Part shown: positions 27,863-36,463 of the stretch, piece after piece
How positions within the stretch are numbered: the stretch's first letter is position 1
Layout of the letters: each line of letters starts with the position of its first letter
Source: Flagellimonas nanhaiensis
GTDB taxonomy: Bacteria > Bacteroidota > Bacteroidia > Flavobacteriales > Flavobacteriaceae
Length of the DNA: 64,000 nt
Assembly (NCBI RefSeq): GCF_003382275.1
Contig: NZ_QTJX01000001.1
Location: 248,001 to 312,000, forward strand
Direction: 5' to 3'
Position numbers and translations under genes: made by a program
The notes under the pieces: model-generated
Seen by the model: the letters and a program-made list of their open reading frames with translations, nothing else
Database searches by the model: none
Told to the model about the DNA's origin: nothing

Positions 27863-27886
27863 CATCCGCAATTGTGCAACCTTAAT

Positions 27887-27958
27887 GGCCCGTTCGTCTA
27901 GGGGTTAGGACGCCAGGTTTTCATCCTGGTAACAGGGGTTCGATTCCCCTACGGGCTA
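27887..27958 (+). tRNA. tRNA-Glu (TTC), copy 1
   Basis: A 72-base cloverleaf: acceptor arm GGCCCGT pairs with ACGGGCT (one G-U pair), anticodon stem CCAGG/CCTGG, loop TTTTCAT with anticodon TTC, and T-arm GGGGTTCGATTCCCC. The 3' CCA is not encoded. It is identical to the second copy downstream. Confidence 0.97.
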
Positions 27959-28015
27959 CGAAGTTCAACTTAAGGCAGGTTTTGTCGTTTAAGTTTGAAT
28001 TTTTTTAGATTGAAT

Positions 28016-28087
28016 GGCCCGTTCGTCTAGGGGTTAGGACGCCAGGTTTTCATCCTGGTAACAGGGGTTCGATTCCCCTACGGGCTA
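28016..28087 (+). tRNA. tRNA-Glu (TTC), copy 2
   Basis: Identical in all 72 bases to the copy starting 129 bases upstream, with the same TTC anticodon and no encoded CCA. The spacer of 57 bases between the copies is unrelated to the sequence around them, so only the gene itself is duplicated. It is probably co-transcribed with copy 1 and followed by rpsT. Confidence 0.97.
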
Positions 28088-28119
28088 CTAGAACAATTTT
28101 GAAAGCATAAATTAAGACA

Positions 28120-28371
28120 ATGGCAAACCATAAGTCAGCATTAAAGAGGATTAGAAGAAACGAAGCAGTACGTTTGCGCAATAGGTATCAGCATAAGACT
28201 GTTCGAAATGCCATCAAAAAACTGCGCAACGAAGAAGATAAGAAAGCAGCTGAAGCTCTGTTGCCTACCGTGGTCGGTATGATAGATAAGTTGGCCAAAC
28301 GCAACATTATCCATAACAATAAAGCGGCCAATTTAAAGAGTAAGTTAATGAGTAAGGTGGCCGCTATGTAA
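28120..28371 (+). CDS. rpsT: 30S ribosomal protein S20
   Basis: An 83-residue basic helical protein that binds 16S rRNA in the small subunit. It starts [20 protein letters not shown] and has the [18 protein letters not shown]-terminal helix of the family. It lies 32 bases after the second tRNA-Glu, with a terminator directly downstream, so it may be read from the tRNA promoter. Confidence 0.98.
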   Translation: MANHKSALKRIRRNEAVRLRNRYQHKTVRNAIKKLRNEEDKKAAEALLPTVVGMIDKLAKRNIIHNNKAANLKSKLMSKVAAM

Positions 28372-28394
28372 ACCTTCCTCGTTATACAGTATGG

Positions 28395-28426
28395 AAATGC
28401 CTCTCATTTGAGAGGCATTTTTATTT
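28395..28426 (+). terminator. Intrinsic terminator of rpsT
   Basis: An 11-bp stem (AAATGCCTCTC at 28395-28405; GAGAGGCATTT at 28410-28420) with an ATTT loop and a T-rich tail, 23 bases after the rpsT stop. Confidence 0.9.
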
Positions 28427-28451
28427 AAGTATAGTTAGACTGTTTTCTATC

Positions 28452-29141
28452 CTAACGGAAGGCCTTGCGTTTTCCCATAAGTAAACCTATAATGAATAAA
28501 GAGTACATGATCATGATTAAAACTATCAGTACTTTCCAAAAATAGTAGGTGACCCAAATATCATATCGCAAATAACCGGTCAACCAGATGTAGGGGGCCA
28601 ACAGGTAAAAAATAAAAGTTCCCACGCTTACCCAGAAAAGTAGGTTGTGTTTTTGTGGATACGGATTTGTTTCCATCCTTTTTTCCTTAAAGTACAGAAT
28701 GATGCACATTAGCAGTACCAGGGAGCCAATTACATCTGCATAATAAAGGCTGACGTAAAAGGGGTTTTGAAAAAATAGGCTTACAGCATAGCTGAACATC
28801 GCAACTACTGCACCATATTTCACCCACTTTTTATAGGTTTTGGATTTGAGTACCCTCCAATAGACCCAATAAAAGAAAAGAAAGGTAACCACTTGGTAGA
28901 TATTGTAAATTATAATGTTACGCCAAGAATATCTGTCATCTGAAAAAAACTGAAACTCCTCATGGTACTTGATGAAGTAACCAAGAAGCTCTGTAAAAAA
29001 GGTATACGCAATAAACATTGGAAAGTATTTCAATGCAGTATCAAAATATCTTCTGTAGGTCAATACAGAGATTATCCAGGTAAGGAGATAAAAGGGAACA
29101 AAATAATGCTCCTTTAAGAAGTCGTAGATTTCAGGGGCCAT
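28452..29141 (-). CDS. Uncharacterised membrane protein with about six to seven helices
   Basis: A 229-residue integral membrane protein that I do not recognise. Hydrophobic segments are visible at about residues 15-30, 38-55, 75-95, 105-122, 128-148, 165-185 and 195-220. The loops are rich in Tyr, Lys and Arg, and the tail is basic (MGKRKAFR). No transporter or enzyme signature is visible. Its start lies 12 bases downstream of the stop of a lipoprotein gene, so the two are probably one transcription unit and may work together. Confidence 0.6.
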   Translation of the reverse strand: MAPEIYDFLKEHYFVPFYLLTWIISVLTYRRYFDTALKYFPMFIAYTFFTELLGYFIKYHEEFQFFSDDRYSWRNIIIYNIYQVVTFLFFYWVYWRVLKSKTYKKWVKYGAVVAMFSYAVSLFFQNPFYVSLYYADVIGSLVLLMCIILYFKEKRMETNPYPQKHNLLFWVSVGTFIFYLLAPYIWLTGYLRYDIWVTYYFWKVLIVLIMIMYSLFIIGLLMGKRKAFR

Positions 29142-29153
29142 ACAACCGTTACA

Positions 29154-29825
29154 TTAAAAATCACCTGGAGGAGGAGGGGAAGAATTACCCCTGTTTAGAT
29201 TTAAGCTTCCCTCTTGCATTGCGGGCGAAGGGCTTAATGTAGGAACAAAGCTTGCATAGGATTTTGTTTTTTCGCCACTGGTTTGGCCCATTCCTTTTGC
29301 GTCCATTGCATCTTTGATCAACTTGGCTTTTCCATCTGCGCCAATGTAGAACCCAAAATCCTTGCCATCTACATTTATGGTAGGAACTAGGAAAATTGAA
29401 TTCTGTCTTGGATGTACAATCTTCTTTCCATCAGGAAATTTTTCCTTGTTGGGATAGTTGGCAAAATAGAAACGTAGAGATGAAATGTCCACTCCGGCAC
29501 CTTTTGCTTCCTGTTCTATATAGGCCATATATTGTTTGATTTCGGAATATTCAAATGAGGTAAAACGTGCTACTTCAAACTTTTCATCATCATTTTGCTC
29601 GGCCTCAAACTGTTGGATGACATCCACTCTGTTCCGAGTATAATTATCATATAATGATTTTGATTCTTCCAAAGTAATAATTCCCTTCGGGGGAGCAACT
29701 CTTTCTTGTTGGTGCTTAGGGGATTCAGGTTCGGAGGATTCCTTTTTTTGCCCTTGTTGACAAGCTCCAAGCATAAGTGAGAGGGAGACCAAAAACAAGG
29801 TGGCTGTGTTTCGGGTGTTTTTCAT
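29154..29825 (-). CDS. Uncharacterised lipoprotein
   Basis: A 223-residue protein with a clear lipoprotein signal (TLFLVSLSLMLGAC, Cys22), a Lys/Glu/Pro-rich linker, and a mature domain with YDNYTRNRVDVIQQFEAEQ and the segment SLRFYFANYPNKEKFPDGK, ending in a Pro-rich NSSPPPPGDF tail. I do not recognise the family. It sits upstream of the multi-helix membrane protein gene and follows the rho terminator. Confidence 0.55.
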   Translation of the reverse strand: MKNTRNTATLFLVSLSLMLGACQQGQKKESSEPESPKHQQERVAPPKGIITLEESKSLYDNYTRNRVDVIQQFEAEQNDDEKFEVARFTSFEYSEIKQYMAYIEQEAKGAGVDISSLRFYFANYPNKEKFPDGKKIVHPRQNSIFLVPTINVDGKDFGFYIGADGKAKLIKDAMDAKGMGQTSGEKTKSYASFVPTLSPSPAMQEGSLNLNRGNSSPPPPGDF

Positions 29826-29889
29826 TTTGTAAGTGTTTTAGTGTTCAATTTTGAGGGAATTGTTTTAAAGATATGCCATTTCTTTAAAA

Positions 29890-29929
29890 TAGGTCAATAA
29901 AAAACTCCTTGGAAAGCACCAAGGAGTTT
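29890..29929 (-). terminator. Intrinsic terminator of rho
   Basis: Stem arms AAACTCCTTGG (29902-29912) and CCAAGGAGTTT (29919-29929) with a six-base loop; the A-rich left flank gives a T-rich tail on the minus strand. It lies 35 bases beyond the rho stop. Confidence 0.88.
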
Positions 29930-29963
29930 ATATAGTATTGATTTTCAATTTCTTACAAAGAAA

Positions 29964-31553
29964 CTATTCGTTCATGGTCAACAAAAACTCTTCATTGTTC
30001 TTTGTTTGTTTTATACGCTGTTCCATGAATTCCATAGCCTCAACAGGATTCATATCCGCCAGATATTTTCGCATGATCCACATACGTTGAATGGTATTTT
30101 CATCCAATAAAAGATCATCTCTTCGTGTAGATGAGGAAATTAAATCTATGGCAGGGAAAATTCTACGGTTGGAGATTCTACGATCCAATTGCAGTTCCAT
30201 ATTACCGGTACCTTTGAATTCCTCAAAAATAACCTCGTCCATTTTAGAACCGGTCTCGGTAAGAGCAGTTGCAATTATTGAAAGCGAGCCTCCATTTTCA
30301 ATGTTTCTGGCCGCTCCAAAGAAACGCTTTGGTTTATGCAGGGCATTGGCGTCAACACCACCACTTAAAACTTTTCCGGAAGCAGGTTGAACGGTGTTGT
30401 AGGCACGGGCCAGACGCGTAATGGAATCCAAAAGGATGACCACATCGTGGCCACATTCCACCAAGCGCTTGGCTTTTTCCAGCACAATATTAGCAACACG
30501 TACATGCTCAGTAGCTTCCTTATCAAAGGTTGATGCTACTACCTCACCTCGCACATTTCGTTGCATATCGGTTACCTCTTCAGGGCGCTCATCAATCAAA
30601 AGGATTATTTGATAAACCTCTGGGTGGTTGGCCGCTATGGCATTGGCAATATCTTTAAGCAACATTGTTTTCCCTGTTTTGGGCTGGGAAACGATCATAC
30701 CACGCTGTCCTTTTCCAATGGGAGAGAACAGGTCCATAATTCTAGTGGATATGGTACTTTGGCGTTCTGCCAACTTAAATTTTTCTTTAGGGAACAATGG
30801 CGTAAGGTGTTCAAAAGAAACACGATCCCTGACCACTTGGGGGTCCAAACCATTAATTTTGTTCACCTTGATCAAGGGAAAGTACTTTTCTCCTTCCTTT
30901 GGAGGTCTAATATTACCTAAAACAGTGTCCCCGGTCTTTAATCCAAACAGTCTTATCTGAGATTGTGAAACGTAGATGTCATCTGGGGAAGACAGGTAGT
31001 TATAGTCCGATGAGCGCAAGAATCCGTATCCGTCTTGCATGATGTCCAATACACCTTCGCTCTCAATAATACTGTCAAACTCAAACTCGGGCTCTTTGTA
31101 CCTGTTTTTTAGGTCCTTGTCAAAGTTGCTGTTCTTTTTGTCATGCCCACCATTTTTTTGGTGTTGCGGTTGGTTGCCTCTTTTATGCCCGCCTTGATTT
31201 TTTTGGTGGGTATGTTGTTTGTGGTCCCTTTTTTGCGATGGCCCTTTGGGATCCTCATTTTTCTCTTGAGGTTTTTTCTCGTCTACGGATTGCTCCTTTA
31301 TAGGGGCTGCTTTTTTAGCGGACTGATCACCTTTGGGTCTTGAAACTCTTTCTCTTTTTGGCTTTGGAGTACCATTTTCTTGTGGAGTCGCAACGGCTTT
31401 TTCCACAACTTTAGGATTTGAGGCCTGTACGTCAAGGATTTGGTAGACCAAATCCAATTTTTTTAGTGACTTGAATTTGGGAACATTAAGGTCTTTTGCA
31501 ATTTCTTGTAACTCAGGAAGCTTTTTAGCTTTTAGATCTGAAATCTCGAACAT
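29964..31553 (-). CDS. rho: Transcription termination factor Rho with a disordered insertion
   Basis: Hexameric RNA helicase that ends transcription. Domains in order: Rho N-terminal helical domain (about 1-45), then an insertion of about 100 residues (50-155) rich in Lys, Gln, Asn, His and Gly and surely disordered, the RNA-binding cold-shock-like domain ([15 protein letters not shown], about 163-230), and the ATPase core with Walker A QPKTGKTM near residue 286, Walker [15 protein letters not shown] and the Q/R loop segments. At 529 residues it is about 110 longer than E. coli Rho, entirely due to the insertion. Such insertions occur widely in Bacteroidota Rho. The C-terminal end FLLTMNE is standard. 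Confidence 0.97.
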   Translation of the reverse strand: MFEISDLKAKKLPELQEIAKDLNVPKFKSLKKLDLVYQILDVQASNPKVVEKAVATPQENGTPKPKRERVSRPKGDQSAKKAAPIKEQSVDEKKPQEKNEDPKGPSQKRDHKQHTHQKNQGGHKRGNQPQHQKNGGHDKKNSNFDKDLKNRYKEPEFEFDSIIESEGVLDIMQDGYGFLRSSDYNYLSSPDDIYVSQSQIRLFGLKTGDTVLGNIRPPKEGEKYFPLIKVNKINGLDPQVVRDRVSFEHLTPLFPKEKFKLAERQSTISTRIMDLFSPIGKGQRGMIVSQPKTGKTMLLKDIANAIAANHPEVYQIILLIDERPEEVTDMQRNVRGEVVASTFDKEATEHVRVANIVLEKAKRLVECGHDVVILLDSITRLARAYNTVQPASGKVLSGGVDANALHKPKRFFGAARNIENGGSLSIIATALTETGSKMDEVIFEEFKGTGNMELQLDRRISNRRIFPAIDLISSSTRRDDLLLDENTIQRMWIMRKYLADMNPVEAMEFMEQRIKQTKNNEEFLLTMNE

Positions 31554-31717
31554 TAAGTAAAGAATAAATTAAACTTGTCTAATTCTGAATAATTGAAGTA
31601 AGGTTATTTGGGGAACTACTGGAGGAAAGATTTCCTTTGGGTAAGAGCTTCACTAATAACGGCACAAGTATACAAATTATTTTTCAAGAATAACCCCATT
31701 TTTATCAAAAAGAGGGC

Positions 31718-31725
31718 TATTTTTG
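31718..31725 (+). promoter_or_regulatory. -7 element for the DUF4293 gene
   Basis: TATTTTTG matches TAnnTTTG, 22 bases before the ATG at 31748. No TTG -33 element is seen at standard spacing. Confidence 0.4.
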
Positions 31726-31747
31726 CCTTTCGAAATTGATTTGCACA

Positions 31748-32158
31748 ATGATTCAACGTATTCAGACGTTTTTTTTGGTGCTGGTTGCCCTGATTGCGGG
31801 GATTCTACCCTTTTTTCTTAGCCTCTGGGTCAATGCTGACGGAACAGGGGTTTTTGCGGAAAATGTGCTATGGGTCAATGTGGTATTTTATGCCTCGGCA
31901 ATCTTGGCAATAGTTTCGATTTTTAAGTACAAAACAAGACAACATCAATTTGTGATAAACAGATTGAATATGATATTGAACCTTTTTTTACTAGGATTTT
32001 TCGTTTATCGATCGCTAAACTTATCCGGAGAAAGTGAAATTTCTGAGAAGGGTATTGGGATGCTGATTCCTGTATTTTCTATCGTTTTTCTGGTCCTGGC
32101 CAACAGGGCTATCAAAAAGGATGAAGATCTTGTAAAATCTGTTGATCGCTTGCGTTGA
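31748..32158 (+). CDS. DUF4293 family membrane protein
   Basis: A 136-residue protein with four membrane helices (about 5-25, 40-58, 74-92 and 105-122), beginning MIQRIQTFFLVLVAL, the hallmark of DUF4293 proteins of Bacteroidota. Function unknown. I start at the ATG at 31748; a TTG four codons earlier adds only non-conserved residues. The gene is divergent from rho, a position conserved in many Bacteroidota. Confidence 0.8.
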   Translation: MIQRIQTFFLVLVALIAGILPFFLSLWVNADGTGVFAENVLWVNVVFYASAILAIVSIFKYKTRQHQFVINRLNMILNLFLLGFFVYRSLNLSGESEISEKGIGMLIPVFSIVFLVLANRAIKKDEDLVKSVDRLR

Positions 32159-32185
32159 ACCTAACATCTTAGTAGTATTAGTGCG

Positions 32186-32218
32186 AAAAACCCCGGCTTT
32201 GGCCGGGGTTTTTATTTT
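32186..32218 (+). terminator. Intrinsic terminator of the DUF4293 gene
   Basis: A 12-bp stem (AAAAACCCCGGC at 32186-32197; GCCGGGGTTTTT at 32202-32213) with a TTTG loop and T-rich tail. Confidence 0.9.
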
Positions 32219-32289
32219 AAATTCATGTTTGCCTCTTTAATAGCGGAATAATTCAAGCACAGTGTCTATGACTTTAATGTACTATTAAG

Positions 32290-33255
32290 CTATAAATCAA
32301 ACTTCTCTTTAAAATGGGCAACATGAAAACCCGCTTTCACTACACTTTTGTGCGCTTTACTTTTTTTATCAAGCAATGGGTTGGTATGGTTGAAATGGAT
32401 AAAATGGACTTTGCTCTTTCCTTCCGAAGGAAGATTTTTGAATTGTTCCATGCTTTCTATCACAAAAGGATGGGGGATTTCTTCAATATTTCTGGTATTG
32501 ATTTCAGTTCCACTATAAAAAGTGGCATCCAAAAAGGCCAAATCCACTTTTTGAATCTCCTGCTCAATATCCTTTTTCCATTTAGACCACTTGTCAATAT
32601 CAGGAATAAAAAGAACCGATTTGTTGGGTCCCATTATCCTAAAACCTACGGTTTCGGAAAACTCATCCCTATGTGGAACTTTTATGGGTATGATCTGCAG
32701 ATTGTTTGAAAGCATCGTAATTTCTTCGTTCTGAATGGGAAGTATACTAATATTGCCCAAATCTATCAATTGGTTCCAAGGGCCGTTGGTTTCCAAAAAT
32801 GTTTTCATTTTGGGCATGGCATACACCTTAACTGCATTGGACCCGAGGGCCTCCCTCCCTAAATACATCAACCCTGTATAATGACCAATATGGGCGTGGG
32901 TCAAAAAAATGCCATCAGGTGTTTCGGAGGTTTTTTTTGATAGGTTTTTGAGCAATTTAAGTTGTTCGGAGATATCTGGAGTGGCCTCGAACAAATATGA
33001 TTTCTCGTTTTCGTGGTCCACTACGCCTAAAGAAACCACTTTTCGTGTATTATCGGGATTTTTAAAAAGCTCTTTGCAACATTCTTTCTGGCACCCTATA
33101 TGGGGACTTCCCCCGTCCTGCACCGTGCCCAATATGTGTAAAGTTACTTTTGCAGATTGGATTTCTTGCGCAAGGGATTGATCTGCACTTTTTTTATCGT
33201 TTTTGGTGATACAGGATGAAATTAATAGCGCCAATGCAAAAAAATGAACCTTCAT
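32290..33255 (-). CDS. PqqB-like metallo-beta-lactamase-fold lipoprotein
   Basis: A 321-residue hydrolase of the MBL fold resembling PqqB. It begins with a lipoprotein signal (MKVHFFALALLISSC, Cys15). The segment LGTVQDGGSPHIGCQKECC corresponds to the PqqB N-terminus with extra cysteines. The metal-binding motif is THAHIGH at 119-125, where the canonical HxHxDH Asp is replaced by Gly. Later ligand candidates are in KVPHRDE, LFIPDID and HFNHTNP. No PQQ synthesis genes are near, so another substrate is likely. I start at the ATG at 33255, one base after the stop of the upstream phosphoesterase, which supports both the start and translational coupling. Confidence 0.75.
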   Translation of the reverse strand: MKVHFFALALLISSCITKNDKKSADQSLAQEIQSAKVTLHILGTVQDGGSPHIGCQKECCKELFKNPDNTRKVVSLGVVDHENEKSYLFEATPDISEQLKLLKNLSKKTSETPDGIFLTHAHIGHYTGLMYLGREALGSNAVKVYAMPKMKTFLETNGPWNQLIDLGNISILPIQNEEITMLSNNLQIIPIKVPHRDEFSETVGFRIMGPNKSVLFIPDIDKWSKWKKDIEQEIQKVDLAFLDATFYSGTEINTRNIEEIPHPFVIESMEQFKNLPSEGKSKVHFIHFNHTNPLLDKKSKAHKSVVKAGFHVAHFKEKFDL

Positions 33256-33256
33256 T

Positions 33257-33751
33257 TTACCTTTTTCCAAGTTCAACTACCTCTAAATCTGATATGTTTT
33301 TACCATCTATCACAAATCTCAACATGGTCCTTACATGATGAAATCCATGTTTGCCACAGGCTCCGGGGTTCATGTGTAAGAGTCCCAACTTTTTGTCGCT
33401 CATCACTTTTAAAATATGTGAATGGCCACATATAAATAGTTTAGGTGGATTTGTTCTGATATTGTCCCTCACCTTCACATTGTACCTTCCTGGATAACCT
33501 CCAATATGCGTGATCCACACATCCACGTCTTCGCAAAAAAAACGGTTGTGTTCTGGAAATTCTTTCTGAATTAGGTGGTCATCAATATTGCCATGTACAC
33601 CTCGAACCCTACCATATTTTGCCAAAACATCCATGATTTCCAGATTTCCAATATCTCCGGCATGCCATATTTCGTCTGTCTGGGCAGCATACTTTAAGAT
33701 GGTGTCATCAATATGCCCATGAGTATCCGAAAGCAACAAAATTTTGGTCAT
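33257..33751 (-). CDS. YfcE/MJ0936-type metallophosphoesterase
   Basis: A 164-residue calcineurin-like phosphoesterase. The metal-binding motifs appear in order: SDTHGH (Asp9, His11), HAGDIGN (Asp33), HGNIDD (about 55-60) and CGHSHI (about 108-113), followed by NPGACGKHG. Members hydrolyse phosphodiesters such as 2',3'-cyclic nucleotides or model substrates; the natural substrate is unknown. It is the first gene of a two-gene unit with the PqqB-like lipoprotein and diverges from truA. Confidence 0.92.
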   Translation of the reverse strand: MTKILLLSDTHGHIDDTILKYAAQTDEIWHAGDIGNLEIMDVLAKYGRVRGVHGNIDDHLIQKEFPEHNRFFCEDVDVWITHIGGYPGRYNVKVRDNIRTNPPKLFICGHSHILKVMSDKKLGLLHMNPGACGKHGFHHVRTMLRFVIDGKNISDLEVVELGKR

Positions 33752-33839
33752 AACGCTAAAAATATGCTAAAAAAATTGGGTAATCTATCTTTTGGAGGGG
33801 ATTGAATTATCTTTAACGAGTTAAAAGTAAAGTATTCGA

Positions 33840-34586
33840 TTGAGATATTTTATCCGATTTTCCTATTTGGGGAAAGCCTACCATGGATGGCAAAAACAAC
33901 CCAACGCCATTACTGTCCAAGAAGTATTGGAAAATGGCTTGTCCACCCTTTTGAGAAGCAATACAGAAATTGTTGGTGCTGGAAGAACAGATACAGGAGT
34001 GCATGCCAAGGAAATGTACGCCCATTTTGACTATGAGCCCATTGCGGACAAAAATGATCTGGTCTATAGGTTGAATGCCTTTCTTCCAGAAGATATTTCC
34101 GTTTATGGCATTCACAAGATGCAAGAGAATGCCCATGCCCGTTTTGACGCCGTGGAGCGTACCTATGAATATTGGGTAGTTCAATCCAAAAATCCATTTT
34201 ACAAAGACTTGGCCCATTTTGCAAGGTACCCTTTGGATATAGAAAGTATGAATGCAGCGGCTTCTTTTTTAAAAGAACATGATGATTTTGAGTGTTTTTC
34301 AAAATCCAACACAGATGTCAAAACATTTATATGTGATGTACGACACGCCAAATGGGAAACCAAGGAAGATAGATTGATCTTCACAATTTCGGCAGATCGT
34401 TTTTTGAGAAATATGGTAAGAGCAATTGTAGGGACGTTGTTGGATGTGGGAATGGGTAAAATGAAGCCTGAAGAAATCAACAATGTGATCAAGAGCAAAA
34501 GTAGAAGTGAGGCTGGGGTTTCCGTCCCCGCAAAAGGATTATATTTGACCAAGGTTTTATACCCTCAAGATATATTTGATGAGTAA
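33840..34586 (+). CDS. truA: tRNA pseudouridine synthase A
   Basis: Makes pseudouridine at positions 38-40 of tRNA anticodon stem-loops. The catalytic Asp51 is in GAGRTDTGVHA, the N-terminal YFIRFSYLGKAYHGWQKQ segment is typical, and FLRNMVRAIVGTLLDVG is the C-terminal signature. The 248-residue length is normal. The start is a TTG at 33840: no ATG exists near it, and the MRYFIRFSY beginning matches the family. Its end overlaps the start of the ABC exporter gene by eight bases. Confidence 0.95.
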   Translation: MRYFIRFSYLGKAYHGWQKQPNAITVQEVLENGLSTLLRSNTEIVGAGRTDTGVHAKEMYAHFDYEPIADKNDLVYRLNAFLPEDISVYGIHKMQENAHARFDAVERTYEYWVVQSKNPFYKDLAHFARYPLDIESMNAAASFLKEHDDFECFSKSNTDVKTFICDVRHAKWETKEDRLIFTISADRFLRNMVRAIVGTLLDVGMGKMKPEEINNVIKSKSRSEAGVSVPAKGLYLTKVLYPQDIFDE

Positions 34587-36351
34587 AAATGACGAAATAG
34601 GAAAAGCGTTTGATTTTGGTTTGTTCAAGCGTGTTTTTGAACATACCAAGCCGTACAGGGTTATCTTTTGGGTAGTGGCCTTTGTGGCGGTATTGTCTGC
34701 TGGCTTTGCTGTTGAGATTCCCATTTTGGTGCGTAGGATCATTAATGAAGCCTTGGAAAACAAGGATGCCCAGCAACTGTTCACTTTGGTGCTTTTGATG
34801 CTTGGGGTACTTTTTGGTCAGGTGGTCAGCCAGTTACTTTTCAATTACTACGCCAACTTACTTGGTGAATCTGTCATCAAGGATATCCGCATACGACTAT
34901 TCAAAAAAATGATGAGCTTTAAAATGACCTATTTTGACAACTCATCAATTGGGGTGTTGGTCACCAGGGCGGTTGCTGACATGCAACGTATTGGAGAAAT
35001 ATTCAGTCAGGGATTTTTTGTGATTGTGGCCGACGTACTTAAGATGTTATCCGCGGCAGCAATTATGCTCTATGCCAGTTGGAAGTTGGCACTGATCGTT
35101 TTTGCCATTCTCCCCATTATTTTGATTGCTACAAGACTGTTTCAACAGGCAATGAAAGTGGCCTTTATTGAGGTAAGGGCGCAAGTGGCAAATCTAAACT
35201 CCTTTGTTCAGGAACGAATTGCAGGAATGAAAATCGTGCAGCTGTTCAATAGGGAGGAAATAGAGAAGGAGAAATTTAGGTCAATCAACGAAAAACATCA
35301 GAATGCCTGGTTAAAAACAGTTTGGTACAATTCCATTTTCTTTCCCGTAGCTGAAATTTCATATTCAATAGGAATTGGTTTGGTGGTTTACTTCGGGGTA
35401 ATTCAAAATATTGAAAACGAAGCGCTCAACGATACTGGTTCCATCTTTGCCTTTTTCTTTTTGATGGACCTCTTGTTCAGACCGCTACGACAGATTGCTG
35501 ACAAGTTCAACACGCTTCAAATGGGCATGGTTGCAGCAAATAGGGTATTTAAGATCCTGGATACGGACAGTCATATTGCGGACACTGGTGAATTGGTAAA
35601 GGAAGACGTCAAAGGAGCCATTGAATTCAAGGACGTCCGTTTTGGCTACATCGAAGATGAGGAGGTCCTTCATGGTATTTCTTTTTCAGTAAAGGCTGGC
35701 GAGACCGTGGCCATTGTAGGGGCCACAGGTGCTGGAAAATCTACTATCATCAACTTGCTCAACCGTTTCTATGAAATAAACTCGGGTGAAATTTTGGTTG
35801 ATGGCCATAGCATTCGAGACTATACTTTAAGATCGCTACGTTCGCACATAGCTATTGTTTTGCAAGATGTCTTTCTGTTTGCTGATACGATAGCCAATAA
35901 CATTTCATTGCGTGATGAATCCATTTCCCTTGAGGAAATAGAGGCTGCGGCCAAGCAGATAGGGGTGCATGAATTTATATCAAGTCTTCCGGGAGCATAT
36001 CAGTACAATGTAAAAGAGCGGGGAACCATGCTTTCCAGTGGGCAACGGCAGCTTATAGCATTTCTAAGGGCCTATGTTAGCGACCCAAGTATCTTGATTT
36101 TGGATGAGGCCACATCATCTGTGGATACTTATTCTGAGCAACTGATCCAGCAAGCTACCGATAAGATTACCGAAGGTAGGACTTCGATTATCATTGCACA
36201 TAGATTGGCCACCATTAAGAAAGCCGATAAGATCATTGTTATGGATGCCGGCGAGATAGTGGAAATTGGCACGCACAAGGAACTACTTGAAAAAGGTGGG
36301 TATTATAACGATTTATATGAGGCCCAATTTATGGCCGAAGAAGTGGCTTAA
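34579..36351 (+). CDS. MsbA-like ABC exporter (fused permease-ATPase)
   Basis: A 590-residue half-transporter that would act as a dimer. Six membrane helices (about 20-300) precede one ATPase domain with Walker A GATGAGKST (about 379-387), the signature LSSGQRQ (about 485-491, a variant of LSGGQ) and Walker B ILILDEATSSVD, then the switch His in IIAHRLATI. The family exports lipids, peptides or drugs; this protein's cargo is unknown, though core Bacteroidota members are often assumed to move lipids. I use the ATG at 34579 inside the truA tail. Confidence 0.9.
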   Translation: MSKNDEIGKAFDFGLFKRVFEHTKPYRVIFWVVAFVAVLSAGFAVEIPILVRRIINEALENKDAQQLFTLVLLMLGVLFGQVVSQLLFNYYANLLGESVIKDIRIRLFKKMMSFKMTYFDNSSIGVLVTRAVADMQRIGEIFSQGFFVIVADVLKMLSAAAIMLYASWKLALIVFAILPIILIATRLFQQAMKVAFIEVRAQVANLNSFVQERIAGMKIVQLFNREEIEKEKFRSINEKHQNAWLKTVWYNSIFFPVAEISYSIGIGLVVYFGVIQNIENEALNDTGSIFAFFFLMDLLFRPLRQIADKFNTLQMGMVAANRVFKILDTDSHIADTGELVKEDVKGAIEFKDVRFGYIEDEEVLHGISFSVKAGETVAIVGATGAGKSTIINLLNRFYEINSGEILVDGHSIRDYTLRSLRSHIAIVLQDVFLFADTIANNISLRDESISLEEIEAAAKQIGVHEFISSLPGAYQYNVKERGTMLSSGQRQLIAFLRAYVSDPSILILDEATSSVDTYSEQLIQQATDKITEGRTSIIIAHRLATIKKADKIIVMDAGEIVEIGTHKELLEKGGYYNDLYEAQFMAEEVA

Positions 36352-36463
36352 TACTACCTGGGAACAAAACCTTTAATTGCAACCAAATATTCTTGTTCTT
36401 GATTGGTTTTCCAAAAAAGAATCAAAACGATAGAAGAAGTTTAAAAGAAATTTTTAGCAGTGG

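Noticed and set aside
27887..28087. Tandem identical tRNA-Glu genes as possible attachment site of an integrated element
   Set aside because: Both copies are full length, only 57 bases apart, with rpsT directly behind; there is no integrase or mobile gene between or near them. Simple gene duplication explains it.
36376..36420. Possible hairpin (AACCAA and TTGGTT arms) between the ABC exporter gene and dacA
   Set aside because: Six-base AT-rich stem with a 16-base loop and no T run; too weak to call a terminator.
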